Shown piece after piece: positions 8,899-16,973 of a stretch of 32,962 nt of DNA. The notes under the pieces were generated by a model. It was not told where the DNA came from. It saw nothing but the letters and a program-made list of their open reading frames with translations, and searched no databases. Made by a program: the position numbers and the translations under genes. The stretch is from Flavobacteriaceae bacterium (GTDB lineage: Bacteria > Bacteroidota > Bacteroidia > Flavobacteriales > Flavobacteriaceae), in contig PADT01000058.1 of NCBI GenBank assembly GCA_002700465.1, forward strand, positions 4,492 through 37,453, given 5' to 3'. Every line of letters begins with the position of its first letter. The first letter of the stretch is position 1.

Positions 8899-9657
8899 AT
8901 GAAAATATTAATTATTTATTGTTGTTTGTTTTTTTCGGGATTAGCGTTCTCTCAAACAGAAAATGAACTATATTTTAAATCTGGCGTTGAGTTGTACAAC
9001 AATGGAAACTATAATGAAGCAATAAATTCATTTGTTAAAATAATTAATAATGGAGAGCATTCAGGTTCATTATATTTTAATTTAGGGAATAGTTATTATA
9101 AACTAAATGACACTCCTAACAGTATTTATTATTTTGAAAAAGCTTTAAAATTAAATCCAAATGATAAGGATATAATTAACAATTTAACATATTCTCAAAA
9201 TATGTTAATCGATAAAATTGACCTGTTGCCGTCAAATCAATTATCTGATTTTCTTAATTCTGTATCTATGTTTTTTTCAGTAAATCAATGGTTAAGCATT
9301 GGGATAGTTCTAATTTATATTTTTTTAATTTTATTTATATTATATTATTTTAAAAGAGATAGTAATTCAAAAAAAAAATACTTTACATTTTCATCAATTC
9401 TTTTTTGTATTTCTATAGTTTTTGTTTTAACAGGAATTTCAAAATTTGAAAATCAAAAATCTAACATAGAAGCTATAATCTTTGAGAAAAAAATAGATTT
9501 TAGAACAGAGCCTAATTACAGAAGTGAAATTCAATTTAATTTACATGAAGGAACTAAAGTCAATATAAAAGAGGAGCTTGATGATTGGGTTTTAGTGGAG
9601 TTAAGAAATGGAGCAAGTGGATGGATGGAATCAAAATCAATTAAAAAAATTGATTGA
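8899..9657 (+). CDS. batE: BatE, TPR protein with SH3-like C-terminus
   Basis: A 252-residue protein: signal peptide (cleavage near LAFSQ, 15-19), TPR units (about 21-97, GVELYNNGNYNEAINSF and LYFNLGNSYYKLND), two transmembrane helices (about 131-153 and 161-182), and a bacterial SH3-type domain (about 199-252; FRTEPNYRSEIQFNLHEGT, then WVLVELRNGASGWM). SH3b domains often bind cell-wall peptides. It is the last gene of the Bat operon. Its last 21 bases overlap the 3' end of the convergent cvpA gene, leaving no space for a terminator. Confidence 0.92.
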   Translation: MKILIIYCCLFFSGLAFSQTENELYFKSGVELYNNGNYNEAINSFVKIINNGEHSGSLYFNLGNSYYKLNDTPNSIYYFEKALKLNPNDKDIINNLTYSQNMLIDKIDLLPSNQLSDFLNSVSMFFSVNQWLSIGIVLIYIFLILFILYYFKRDSNSKKKYFTFSSILFCISIVFVLTGISKFENQKSNIEAIIFEKKIDFRTEPNYRSEIQFNLHEGTKVNIKEELDDWVLVELRNGASGWMESKSIKKID

Positions 9658-10158
9658 ATTACCGCTTACATTAAAAAAACTTAACAATTGATTTCCTGCG
9701 TTTAAAATAGGACGGTATAAAAAAGTTGACTCAATGTTTTCATTGTCAATAAAGGAGAACTCTGAGTTTATATTTTCAAAAAACACAAAACAAAAAGAAA
9801 CTATTAATACGTATTTGATAGCTCCAAATAATCCTCCAAACAATTTATTTAAGAATCCTAAAAAAAGAATTTTAGCAATTTTTGTCAATGCTTTTCCGGC
9901 AACAGAAATACTAACAATAATTATAACAAAGGTAAAAGCAAATGAAAAAATTTTTATATAGGATTGTTCAATTGACTCTAATTGATTTGGGAAAGTAGTA
10001 CTAATAAAATCAAATGTTAGCCCAGAAAACTTTAAAGATCCATAGGCTCCAAGAATTAGGGCCAATATTGACGTCAACTCTATTATTAAGCCTTTGGAAA
10101 AACCTCTATAAAATCCAAGGGCTGTTAAGCATACAATAAAAATATCTAAGTAATTCAA
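9637..10158 (-). CDS. CvpA family membrane protein (TTG start chosen)
   Basis: A CvpA-like protein with about four transmembrane helices and the family signature of a first helix followed by GFYRGFSKGLIIEL, a glycine-rich second helix (ALILGAYGSLKFSG) and two later helices. CvpA homologues are inner-membrane proteins linked to colicin V secretion and envelope stress. An ATG at 10224 would add 22 residues and overlap the divergent gene at 10215. The TTG at 10158 gives MNYLDIFIVCL, which matches the usual family start and leaves a 56-base divergent promoter gap, so I prefer it (173 residues). The C-terminus overlaps batE by 21 bases. Confidence 0.82.
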   Translation of the reverse strand: MNYLDIFIVCLTALGFYRGFSKGLIIELTSILALILGAYGSLKFSGLTFDFISTTFPNQLESIEQSYIKIFSFAFTFVIIIVSISVAGKALTKIAKILFLGFLNKLFGGLFGAIKYVLIVSFCFVFFENINSEFSFIDNENIESTFLYRPILNAGNQLLSFFNVSGNSINFFN

Positions 10159-10214
10159 GATTTTATTTACAAATATAAGTATATTGTTTTCATACAATTT
10201 AAATTTTTTTTTAA

Positions 10215-10571
10215 ATGGAATCAAAGAAGACCTTAAGTGAGAAGTGGAAAAATATTTTAAACATAATAAGTGAGAAATTTAATAAAGGAGATGACTTAGA
10301 TATTGAAAGTGTTATTTATCTAATTGGGGTTCAAGAATTTGGAAATCCAAACATGAAATTTAATAAAGATCAAAAAATTGACCTTATGCATATTGCAGTA
10401 TGCCGCTTATTAGAGCCTTATGGATTTTATGAGTTTGACTATGTCGATAAAGATGGTTGGCCACACTATAAAACAATAAATAAATTACCAAATTTAAAAT
10501 CAGGAGAACAAAGTATTTTAATGAAAGAGTCTATAATTAATTATTTTATTGAAAAACAACTAATTGAATAA
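10215..10571 (+). CDS. Conserved small soluble protein upstream of pheS
   Basis: A 118-residue protein, acidic and probably all-helical, with no signal peptide or membrane segment. I do not recognise a named domain. Visible features are an N-terminal SEKWKNILNIISEKF helix, an IESVIYLIGVQEFG segment, a DLMHIAVCRLLEPYGFYEF segment and a DKDGWPHY turn. The conserved-looking aromatic/Gly/Pro residues suggest a genuine fold. It lies 40 bases upstream of pheS on the same strand and is probably co-transcribed with it, since the gap holds no evident promoter. Similar small proteins sit next to pheS in other Flavobacteriia, as far as I recall. Confidence 0.75.
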   Translation: MESKKTLSEKWKNILNIISEKFNKGDDLDIESVIYLIGVQEFGNPNMKFNKDQKIDLMHIAVCRLLEPYGFYEFDYVDKDGWPHYKTINKLPNLKSGEQSILMKESIINYFIEKQLIE

Positions 10572-10611
10572 ATGAAAATGAGTATTTTTGAATCAATGAT
10601 TATATCAATTT

Positions 10612-11631
10612 ATGATTGAAGAAATACAAAAAAAAATTCAACAAGCATTAAGTTTTTCAGCAAAGAATAATGATGAGCTTGAAAAATTTCGAATAGATTT
10701 TATTGGAAAAAAAGGATTTGTAAGTCATTATTTTTCTGAGTTTAAGAAGGTTGAGCCTTCAGATAAAAAGGAGTATGGATTAGCAATTAATGAATTAAAA
10801 AATGTTGCGTTAAAAAAAATCAAAGAACTTAAAGAAACTCTTGGAGGTGACGATGGGAACAAGGTTAAAGATTTAGATTTAACGAAACCTGCTTCAATGA
10901 TTGAACTTGGGTCAAGACATCCTATTTCAATTATTCGAAATAAAATAATTGACATTTTTTATAAAATTGGATTTAACGTTTCTGAAGGGCCAGAAATTGA
11001 AGATGATTGGCATAATTTTACAGCTTTAAATTTACCAATGCATCACCCAGCTAGAGACATGCAAGATACTTTTTTTATAAAAAAAGATCCAGATCTTCTT
11101 CTAAGAACACATACCTCTTCTGTTCAAATTAGACATATGGAAGAAAATGAACCTCCAATACGAACTATTTCACCTGGCCGAGTTTATAGAAATGAAGATA
11201 TATCAGCTAGATCACATTGTTTTTTTCATCAAATAGAAGGACTCTATATTGATGAAAACGTTTCGTTTGCTGATTTAAAACAAACTTTACTTTATTTTAC
11301 TAAGGAATTATTTGGTAAATCTAAAATAAGATTAAGACCATCCTATTTTCCATTTACCGAACCTAGTGCCGAGGTTGATATATATTGGGGTTTAAATTCT
11401 GAAACTGATTATAGAATAACTAAAGGGACAGGTTGGCTAGAAATAATGGGCTGTGGAATGATTGACCCAAATGTTTTAGACAATTGTAAAATAGATTCAA
11501 CTAAATATTCAGGCTTTGCTTTTGGAATGGGAATCGAAAGAATCGCTATGCTTCTTTACCAAATTGAAGACATTAGAATATTATATGAAAATGACGTAAG
11601 GTTTATTAATCAATTTAAAGATTCAATCTAA
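10612..11631 (+). CDS. pheS: Phenylalanine-tRNA ligase alpha subunit PheS
   Basis: Catalytic subunit of the alpha2-beta2 phenylalanyl-tRNA synthetase, which charges tRNA-Phe using ATP. The 339-residue length is standard. It has an N-terminal coiled-coil region (about 1-90) that contacts tRNA, then the class II catalytic core: [26 protein letters not shown], motif 2 ([21 protein letters not shown]) and motif 3 ([19 protein letters not shown]). The beta subunit gene is not in the window. The 3' end overlaps the convergent gpsA by nine bases. Confidence 0.97.
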   Translation: MIEEIQKKIQQALSFSAKNNDELEKFRIDFIGKKGFVSHYFSEFKKVEPSDKKEYGLAINELKNVALKKIKELKETLGGDDGNKVKDLDLTKPASMIELGSRHPISIIRNKIIDIFYKIGFNVSEGPEIEDDWHNFTALNLPMHHPARDMQDTFFIKKDPDLLLRTHTSSVQIRHMEENEPPIRTISPGRVYRNEDISARSHCFFHQIEGLYIDENVSFADLKQTLLYFTKELFGKSKIRLRPSYFPFTEPSAEVDIYWGLNSETDYRITKGTGWLEIMGCGMIDPNVLDNCKIDSTKYSGFAFGMGIERIAMLLYQIEDIRILYENDVRFINQFKDSI

Positions 11632-12612
11632 CTCTTCAGTTAATTTTTTTATTATTGTTTTAGGATTTGAATTTTTATAAAGAATTTGATATGCGCAGGA
11701 AATTATATTAAATTCATCGGAATTACTTTCAGTTAATTCATACGCGTTTTTGGTAGCATAATAACCTTCAGAAATCATAGACATTTCAGAAATAGCTGCT
11801 TTCAAAGTATACCCTTTACCTATCATATTTCCTAGAGTCCTGTTTCTGCTAAAAGAAGAATAACATGTAACTAATAAATCTCCTAAGTATTCCGAATCGT
11901 TTATATCTCTGTTGGTTTTATATATTTTGTATACAAACTTTTTCATTTCTCGAACACAACTACTAATTAACACACTTTGAAAATTATCTCCATATCCTAA
12001 CCCATGGCATATGCCTGCAACTACAGCGTAAACATTTTTTAACATTGCAGCATATTCAACTCCCATAGTATCTTTGGAGACTTTCACATTAATATAATTT
12101 GACATTAACGAATTTGCCATTTCTTGTGCTTTTATCTCATTTTTACAAGCAATTGTTAAGTATGATAATTTTTCAAGAGCAACTTCCTCTGCATGACAAG
12201 GTCCTGTGATAATTCCAATTTTTGAAAAAGAGATATTATAAAACTCATTTAAATGTTCACTAACGATTAAGTGAGACTCTGGGACAACTCCTTTTAAAGC
12301 TGAAAATAGAGTTTTGTTTTCAATAAGATCACTTATTTTATTTAGTTCAGTCTCTAAAAAAGGGGAAGGAATTGCTAAAATAATTATTTCGGATCTATCT
12401 ACGATTTCTCTAATTGAGGAACTGGGATTTATTTTTGATTTATCAAAAACCACAGATCGTAAGTACTTTGGATTTCTTCCTTTATTTCTTATAAACTGAG
12501 CATCCTCATCTTTTCTTACATACCAGTTAACAATATTATTGTTTTCACAAAGCATCTTTACGATTGCAGTTCCCCAACTTCCCCCGCCAAGCACAGCATA
12601 TTTATTATTCAT
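11623..12612 (-). CDS. gpsA: Glycerol-3-phosphate dehydrogenase [NAD(P)+]
   Basis: Reduces dihydroxyacetone phosphate to sn-glycerol 3-phosphate for phospholipid synthesis. The 329-residue length is normal. It has the Rossmann signature GGGSWGTA (residues 9-16), [13 protein letters not shown] at the end of the NAD domain, the FSALKGV and GPCHAEEVA segments, and the catalytic-lysine region [24 protein letters not shown]. The family usually has GPSFAxE where this has GPCHAEE, a variant also seen in other Bacteroidota as far as I recall. Its 126-base upstream gap holds a strong hairpin (12709-12732) and an ACAAAATTTTGT palindrome (12626-12637). Confidence 0.95.
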   Translation of the reverse strand: MNNKYAVLGGGSWGTAIVKMLCENNNIVNWYVRKDEDAQFIRNKGRNPKYLRSVVFDKSKINPSSSIREIVDRSEIIILAIPSPFLETELNKISDLIENKTLFSALKGVVPESHLIVSEHLNEFYNISFSKIGIITGPCHAEEVALEKLSYLTIACKNEIKAQEMANSLMSNYINVKVSKDTMGVEYAAMLKNVYAVVAGICHGLGYGDNFQSVLISSCVREMKKFVYKIYKTNRDINDSEYLGDLLVTCYSSFSRNRTLGNMIGKGYTLKAAISEMSMISEGYYATKNAYELTESNSDEFNIISCAYQILYKNSNPKTIIKKLTEELD

Positions 12613-12625
12613 TTTATAAAGATTA

Positions 12626-12637
12626 ACAAAATTTTGT
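12626..12637. promoter_or_regulatory. 12-bp palindrome 14 bases upstream of gpsA
   Basis: ACAAAATTTTGT is a perfect palindrome directly upstream of the gpsA ATG. It may be an operator or simply an AT-rich coincidence. On the - strand it contains AAATTTTG, one mismatch from the -7 element TAnnTTTG, but no suitably spaced TTG is present. The rest of 12613-12708 shows no gene. Confidence 0.3.
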
Positions 12638-12708
12638 GAATCCGCTAGATAATTTAAAATTAAATTTAATGATAATAAAGTTTAAGAATTTAATAATGGT
12701 TTGGTTTG

Positions 12709-12740
12709 CGCTCTCTTAATTTTAAGAGAGCGTTTTTTTT
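12709..12740 (+). terminator. Strong hairpin with T8 tract, terminator-like on + strand
   Basis: CGCTCTCTTAA (12709-12719) pairs perfectly with TTAAGAGAGCG (12722-12732). Eight T residues follow at 12733-12740. This is a canonical intrinsic terminator for transcription on the + strand, but no + strand gene lies upstream of it (gpsA is on the - strand). On the - strand the same hairpin sits seven bases after the stop of the 149-residue membrane gene, where it could end the long heme-locus transcript, although it has no U tract in that direction. The T run overlaps that gene's stop codon. Confidence 0.7.
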
Positions 12741-13188
12741 ATATCCAATTTTCAAATGGTATGGCTAGCAATATTAACAAAAATCCAATTAGGTAAAATA
12801 TTCCTAGCCGCATATATCTTTTATAATTAGTTTTTGCTTTTTTGAAAAGAGACCACCCAATTGTGACAGAAAGTAATCCTAAAATATTTAATAAAGGGTG
12901 TTTCAATAAATAAAAAAAATATTGATCATTCTGAGCTACTTGTTCAATTCCATTCTCCCACCATTTAAATTTAGGAGATATAAAATATAAGACAGTTCCA
13001 ATAGCAAATTGAATATGTGAGAATATAAGTGTAAAAAGAGCAATTCTTAAATCTAAAGGCTTAAAAATTTTATTCAAATAAGCGTTGATAAAAAATCGTA
13101 AAATGGAATAAAATATAATTACAAGGGTTAGAATAGCCCAAAGAGAATGTAATTGTAAAACCCAACTAAAAATTATATCGATACTCAT
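12739..13188 (-). CDS. Four-helix membrane protein with conserved histidines
   Basis: A 149-residue protein with four predicted transmembrane helices (about 8-34, 47-70, 97-113, 124-145). Histidines at 14 (LQLHSLW), 58 (IFSHIQF) and 97 (LLKHPLL) fall in or at the ends of helices, a pattern seen in small b-type cytochrome-like proteins of Bacteroidota; heme binding is inferred only. An FISPKFKWWENG loop lies between helices 2 and 3. It is the last gene of the nine-gene - strand run that starts with hemA, five bases after the ABC gene, which would fit a heme-protein role but does not prove one. Confidence 0.75.
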   Translation of the reverse strand: MSIDIIFSWVLQLHSLWAILTLVIIFYSILRFFINAYLNKIFKPLDLRIALFTLIFSHIQFAIGTVLYFISPKFKWWENGIEQVAQNDQYFFYLLKHPLLNILGLLSVTIGWSLFKKAKTNYKRYMRLGIFYLIGFLLILLAIPFENWI

Positions 13189-13193
13189 GATAT

Positions 13194-14816
13194 TTAAAAA
13201 TCACTAGCCTTTATTAAAGACTTAGTATATGTTTTTTTTGGGTTATCGAACAAAAAATCAGTTTCATTGAGTTCAATGATTTGTCCCTTTTTTAACACAA
13301 TTAACCTGTCTGTAAAATATTTAATAACCGACATATCGTGTGAGATAAATAGAAATGTAAACAGATATTTCTCCTTTAAATCACTTAGTAAATTTAAAAT
13401 TTGCGCTTGAATAGAAACATCTAATGCAGACACTGATTCATCACATATTATAATTTCCGGATTTAAAGCTAAAGCTCTTGCTATGACTATTCTTTGTCTT
13501 TGCCCACCAGAAAATTGATTAGGGAATTTTTTAAAATCACTTTCGGATAATCCAACCTGATTCAAAAGTTCTATAGCCCTACATTTCATTTCATGTTTAG
13601 AATTAAAAATTTTGTGTGCAATCATTGGCTCAATTATCGATTTACCAATTGAAATTTCTGAATTTAAAGAAGAGTAGGGGTCTTGAAATATTAATTGAAC
13701 TTTTTTTCTGAAAATTGAATTGGAGATATCATTTGTATTTTGATTTTTAAAAAGAATTTCCCCATTATTAATTTTAATAAGCCCTAATATAGATTTAGCT
13801 ATTGTAGATTTTCCAGAACCGGATTCACCAATAATCCCCAGTGTTTCTCCTTTATACAGATCAAACGAAATATCTTTAAGTATCTGATTGTTTTTATAAA
13901 AAACAGTTAAATTATTAATTTTTAATATTGGATTTTTGTTATAAATTTTTAAATGATGATCTGCTCTTTCTTCTTTAGAAATAATTTTATTTTTCTTATT
14001 TGTTGAAGTAATTAGTCTATTTGGCCTATTATTTTTTGGAGGAGAAGAGTTTATTAAATGCTTAGTATAATTTTCTTTGGGAGAATTAAATATTTGTGAA
14101 GAAAACCCTTTTTCAATAATTATCCCATTTTTTAATACAATCAAATTATCAACAAATTTTGAAACTAACTTTAAGTCATGAGAAATAAATAGAACACTCA
14201 TACTGTATTCGTTCTGTAAGGATTTAATTAAAGAAATAATATCATTCCTTACAAGACTGTCTAAGGAAGTTGTTGGTTCATCGGCAATTAATAGTTTAGG
14301 CTTGCATGCTATTGCTATTGCAATCATTATTCTTTGTTGTTGCCCACCGCTTAGCTGAAAAGGATATTTTTCAAAAACTAATTTAGGATTTTTTAATTGA
14401 ACCTTTTTGATGAGTTCAATAGATCTTTTTTTGGCTATTTTTTTACTTATTTTTTCATGATTAATAATAATCTCAGAAATTTGATCACCACATTTCATAG
14501 TTGGATTTAAAGAACTCATTGGTTCTTGAAAAATCATTGATATCTCTTTCCCTCTTATTTTTTGATATTCTTTTTTGGACAATTCATTTAACTCCCTTCC
14601 GTTAAAAATTATTTTCCCTTCAGTCTTTAAGTTTTTTAAGTGAATTAAGTCTAAAACAGATAAGGCAGTAAATGATTTACCGCTTCCAGATTCACCAACA
14701 AGCCCTAAAACTTCATTTTTTTTTAAATCAAAAGAAACATTTGATAAAATAATTTGATCACCAATTTTGATGGTTAATTTTTTTATTGAGAGAAGTTTAT
14801 TATTGCTCATAATCAA
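13194..14816 (-). CDS. Double-ATPase ABC transporter protein, oligopeptide (DppDF/YejF) type
   Basis: A 540-residue fusion of two ABC ATPase domains. Domain 1: Walker A GESGSGKS (41-48), signature LSGGQQQR (155-162), Walker B LLIADEPTTSLD (175-186). Domain 2: Walker A GESGSGKS (330-337), signature FSGGQRQR (435-442), Walker B IIICDESVSALD (455-466). Both have the H-loop ISHD. Each domain ends in the oligopeptide-type C-terminal segment (NSPKENYTKHL; NPKKTYTKSL). Both sites look catalytically intact. No permease or binding-protein gene is nearby, so partners must be elsewhere. An alternative start is ATG at 14810. Its start overlaps the end of the serine hydrolase gene by 17 bases, so the two are probably coupled. 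Confidence 0.92.
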   Translation of the reverse strand: MIMSNNKLLSIKKLTIKIGDQIILSNVSFDLKKNEVLGLVGESGSGKSFTALSVLDLIHLKNLKTEGKIIFNGRELNELSKKEYQKIRGKEISMIFQEPMSSLNPTMKCGDQISEIIINHEKISKKIAKKRSIELIKKVQLKNPKLVFEKYPFQLSGGQQQRIMIAIAIACKPKLLIADEPTTSLDSLVRNDIISLIKSLQNEYSMSVLFISHDLKLVSKFVDNLIVLKNGIIIEKGFSSQIFNSPKENYTKHLINSSPPKNNRPNRLITSTNKKNKIISKEERADHHLKIYNKNPILKINNLTVFYKNNQILKDISFDLYKGETLGIIGESGSGKSTIAKSILGLIKINNGEILFKNQNTNDISNSIFRKKVQLIFQDPYSSLNSEISIGKSIIEPMIAHKIFNSKHEMKCRAIELLNQVGLSESDFKKFPNQFSGGQRQRIVIARALALNPEIIICDESVSALDVSIQAQILNLLSDLKEKYLFTFLFISHDMSVIKYFTDRLIVLKKGQIIELNETDFLFDNPKKTYTKSLIKASDF

Positions 14817-15969
14817 ACCTTACACTATCAAGCATTATTATTGCTTCATTTAAATAAACATCAAAATCCTTTGGTCTATCACTGTTTTTTTCAAGATTTT
14901 TTTCTCCAAGTCTTACCACTATAATATCTTTTTCAGGGACAACAATTACATATTGACCCAATATCCCTCTCATTGCAAAAAATTTATTTTCTTTAATTTC
15001 TCCCAACCAAAATCCATATCCATATTCTGGGCTTTTTTCAAATCTAGGCTTAATCGATTTTGCCACAAAAGAGGAGTCTAATATTTGAATTCCATTCCAC
15101 TTTCCATAATCTTTGTAAAGTTTCCCAAATCTAGCAAAATCCCTAGCATTAGAGTTGAAACAACAATATGCTTTTATAGTATTATTTTTTTTTCCATCAA
15201 TTTGCCAAAGTGAACTGTTTTCAAATCCCAGAGGTTCTAAAAACCATTCTTGTACTAAATTTGATATTTTTTTTTGAGTAGCTTTTTCAACGACCATAGA
15301 AAGAAGCTGGGTGCTGGCACTATAATATTTAAAACTTTTTCCAGGCTCTTCAATAATAGCTCTAGATTTTATTAATTCATTAAGTTCGCTTGAAATATAA
15401 GATCTTGCTGTAACACCAAATATGTCTGTATAACTTTCGTCCCAATCTAAACCTGATGCCATACTTGATAAATCTCCAATAGTTAGTTTTTCCGCTAAAC
15501 CGTCGGAATATCCATCAATATATGAGCCTACCTTATCATCAATACTTTTAAAATATCCATCTTGAATAGCTTTCCCCATAGTGGCTGATACAATACTTTT
15601 TGCCATTGAGAAAGAATTACTATAGGAATTTTTACCGTAACCTTGATAATATTTTTCATGCCATATAGAATCGTTTTTTATTATTAAATAAGCTACAGTT
15701 CCAAGTTCTGCATGAATTTTTTTTAAATTTTCGGTTTCATTAATAGTATTATAGTTTTTGTGAATTGGCCATGGTTGAGGGGAAGTGCTTTTAGAAAGGA
15801 TTATGTTTTCGAAATATTTGTAGTCAGTAATATCCGCATTAGTTCTTTGCATTTTAAAGACGGTGCCAACTAATTCAGACAAATAAACAATATCTGAACT
15901 GAAATTAACCGCAACAAAAAATAAAAATAAGGATATTACTAAAACAATTTTATTTTTTAAACGTTTCAT
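14800..15969 (-). CDS. Beta-lactamase-like serine hydrolase (class C/PBP4* fold)
   Basis: A 389-residue protein with an N-terminal hydrophobic segment (about 8-25) that is a signal anchor or signal peptide, so the enzyme acts in the periplasm or at the envelope. The catalytic SxxK is SMAK (121-124). The second motif lies at YYSAS (215-219), where Ser-Ala replaces the Asn of a typical YxN. A third motif candidate is RGILGQY (334-340), replacing KTG/HxG. This pattern matches the serine hydrolase (beta-lactamase) family whose substrates (peptides, esters, amides) cannot be read from sequence. It lies 20 bases after hemB and overlaps the oligopeptide-type ABC gene, which hints at a peptide or cell-wall-fragment substrate. 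Confidence 0.88.
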   Translation of the reverse strand: MKRLKNKIVLVISLFLFFVAVNFSSDIVYLSELVGTVFKMQRTNADITDYKYFENIILSKSTSPQPWPIHKNYNTINETENLKKIHAELGTVAYLIIKNDSIWHEKYYQGYGKNSYSNSFSMAKSIVSATMGKAIQDGYFKSIDDKVGSYIDGYSDGLAEKLTIGDLSSMASGLDWDESYTDIFGVTARSYISSELNELIKSRAIIEEPGKSFKYYSASTQLLSMVVEKATQKKISNLVQEWFLEPLGFENSSLWQIDGKKNNTIKAYCCFNSNARDFARFGKLYKDYGKWNGIQILDSSFVAKSIKPRFEKSPEYGYGFWLGEIKENKFFAMRGILGQYVIVVPEKDIIVVRLGEKNLEKNSDRPKDFDVYLNEAIIMLDSVRFDYEQ

Positions 15970-15989
15970 ACACTACTAATGTATGAAAA

Positions 15990-16964
15990 TTAAGAGAGTA
16001 ATTTTATAGCGTCTTTTGCAAAGTATGAAGCAATAATATCTGCTCCAGCACGTTTCATTGAAACAAGTTGTTCCATCATAACTTTATCGTGATCGAGCCA
16101 GCCTTGTTTTGCGGCTGCTTTAAGCATTGAGTACTCCCCGCTGACTTGGTAAATTGCTAATGGACAATGAACCTGGTTTTTTAAATCACGCAAAATATCT
16201 AAATAACTTAAGCCAGGCTTGACCATTATAATATCAGAACCTTCTTCAATATCAGATTTTGCTTCTAAAATTGCCTCTGATCTATTATGAAAATCCATTT
16301 GATAAGTTTTTTTGTCCCCAAATCCAGGTTTTGAATCTAAAGCATCTCTAAATGGACCATAAAAACTAGAGGCATATTTAACTGCATAGCTCATTATCCC
16401 TGTATCATGAAATCCATTATTTTCAAGCGCTTTTCTAATAGATAAAACTCTACCGTCCATCATATCACTTGGAGCAACAACATCAGCTCCTGCTTCAGCA
16501 TGACTTAAAGCCATGTCAGACAAAACTAAGTTAGTTGGATCATTTAGGATTTTATTGTCTTTTACTATTCCGTCATGACCATAAGTTGAGTAGGGATCTA
16601 AAGCAACATCTGTCATAATTGTCATTTCAGGAACACTACTTTTAATATCTTTTATAGCTCTTTGCATGAGACCATTCTTATTAACAGCTTCATTTCCAAA
16701 ATTATCTTTTAAATGATCTTCTACCTTAACAAATAATAAAACAGCTTGAACACCAATATTCCAAAGTTCTTTAACTTCTTTTTTTACAACATCTAAACTG
16801 TATCTATAATAATTAGGCATTGAAGGAATTTCTTCCTTTAGGTTAGATCCTTCAATTATAAAAAGAGGAACAATAAAGTCGTGAGGACTTATGCGCGTCT
16901 CTTTGATTAAATTTCTTAAAGATTGCTTTGAACGAAGTCTTCTATTTCTGTTTAATGGATACAT
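15990..16964 (-). CDS. hemB: Porphobilinogen synthase HemB, zinc-site-less type
   Basis: Condenses two 5-aminolevulinate molecules to porphobilinogen. The 324-residue length is normal. Schiff-base lysines are K196 (YAVKYAS) and K249 (IMVKPG). The metal-site stretch is DVALDPYSTYGHDG (119-132), with Asp/Ala where Zn-dependent enzymes such as E. coli HemB have cysteines; this matches the Mg2+/metal-independent class exemplified by Pseudomonas. An N-terminal arm (RLRSKQSLRNLIKET) needed for octamer assembly is present. It is the sixth heme gene in the - strand operon, nine bases after hemF. Confidence 0.97.
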   Translation of the reverse strand: MYPLNRNRRLRSKQSLRNLIKETRISPHDFIVPLFIIEGSNLKEEIPSMPNYYRYSLDVVKKEVKELWNIGVQAVLLFVKVEDHLKDNFGNEAVNKNGLMQRAIKDIKSSVPEMTIMTDVALDPYSTYGHDGIVKDNKILNDPTNLVLSDMALSHAEAGADVVAPSDMMDGRVLSIRKALENNGFHDTGIMSYAVKYASSFYGPFRDALDSKPGFGDKKTYQMDFHNRSEAILEAKSDIEEGSDIIMVKPGLSYLDILRDLKNQVHCPLAIYQVSGEYSMLKAAAKQGWLDHDKVMMEQLVSMKRAGADIIASYFAKDAIKLLS

Positions 16965-16973
16965 ATTTTTAAT

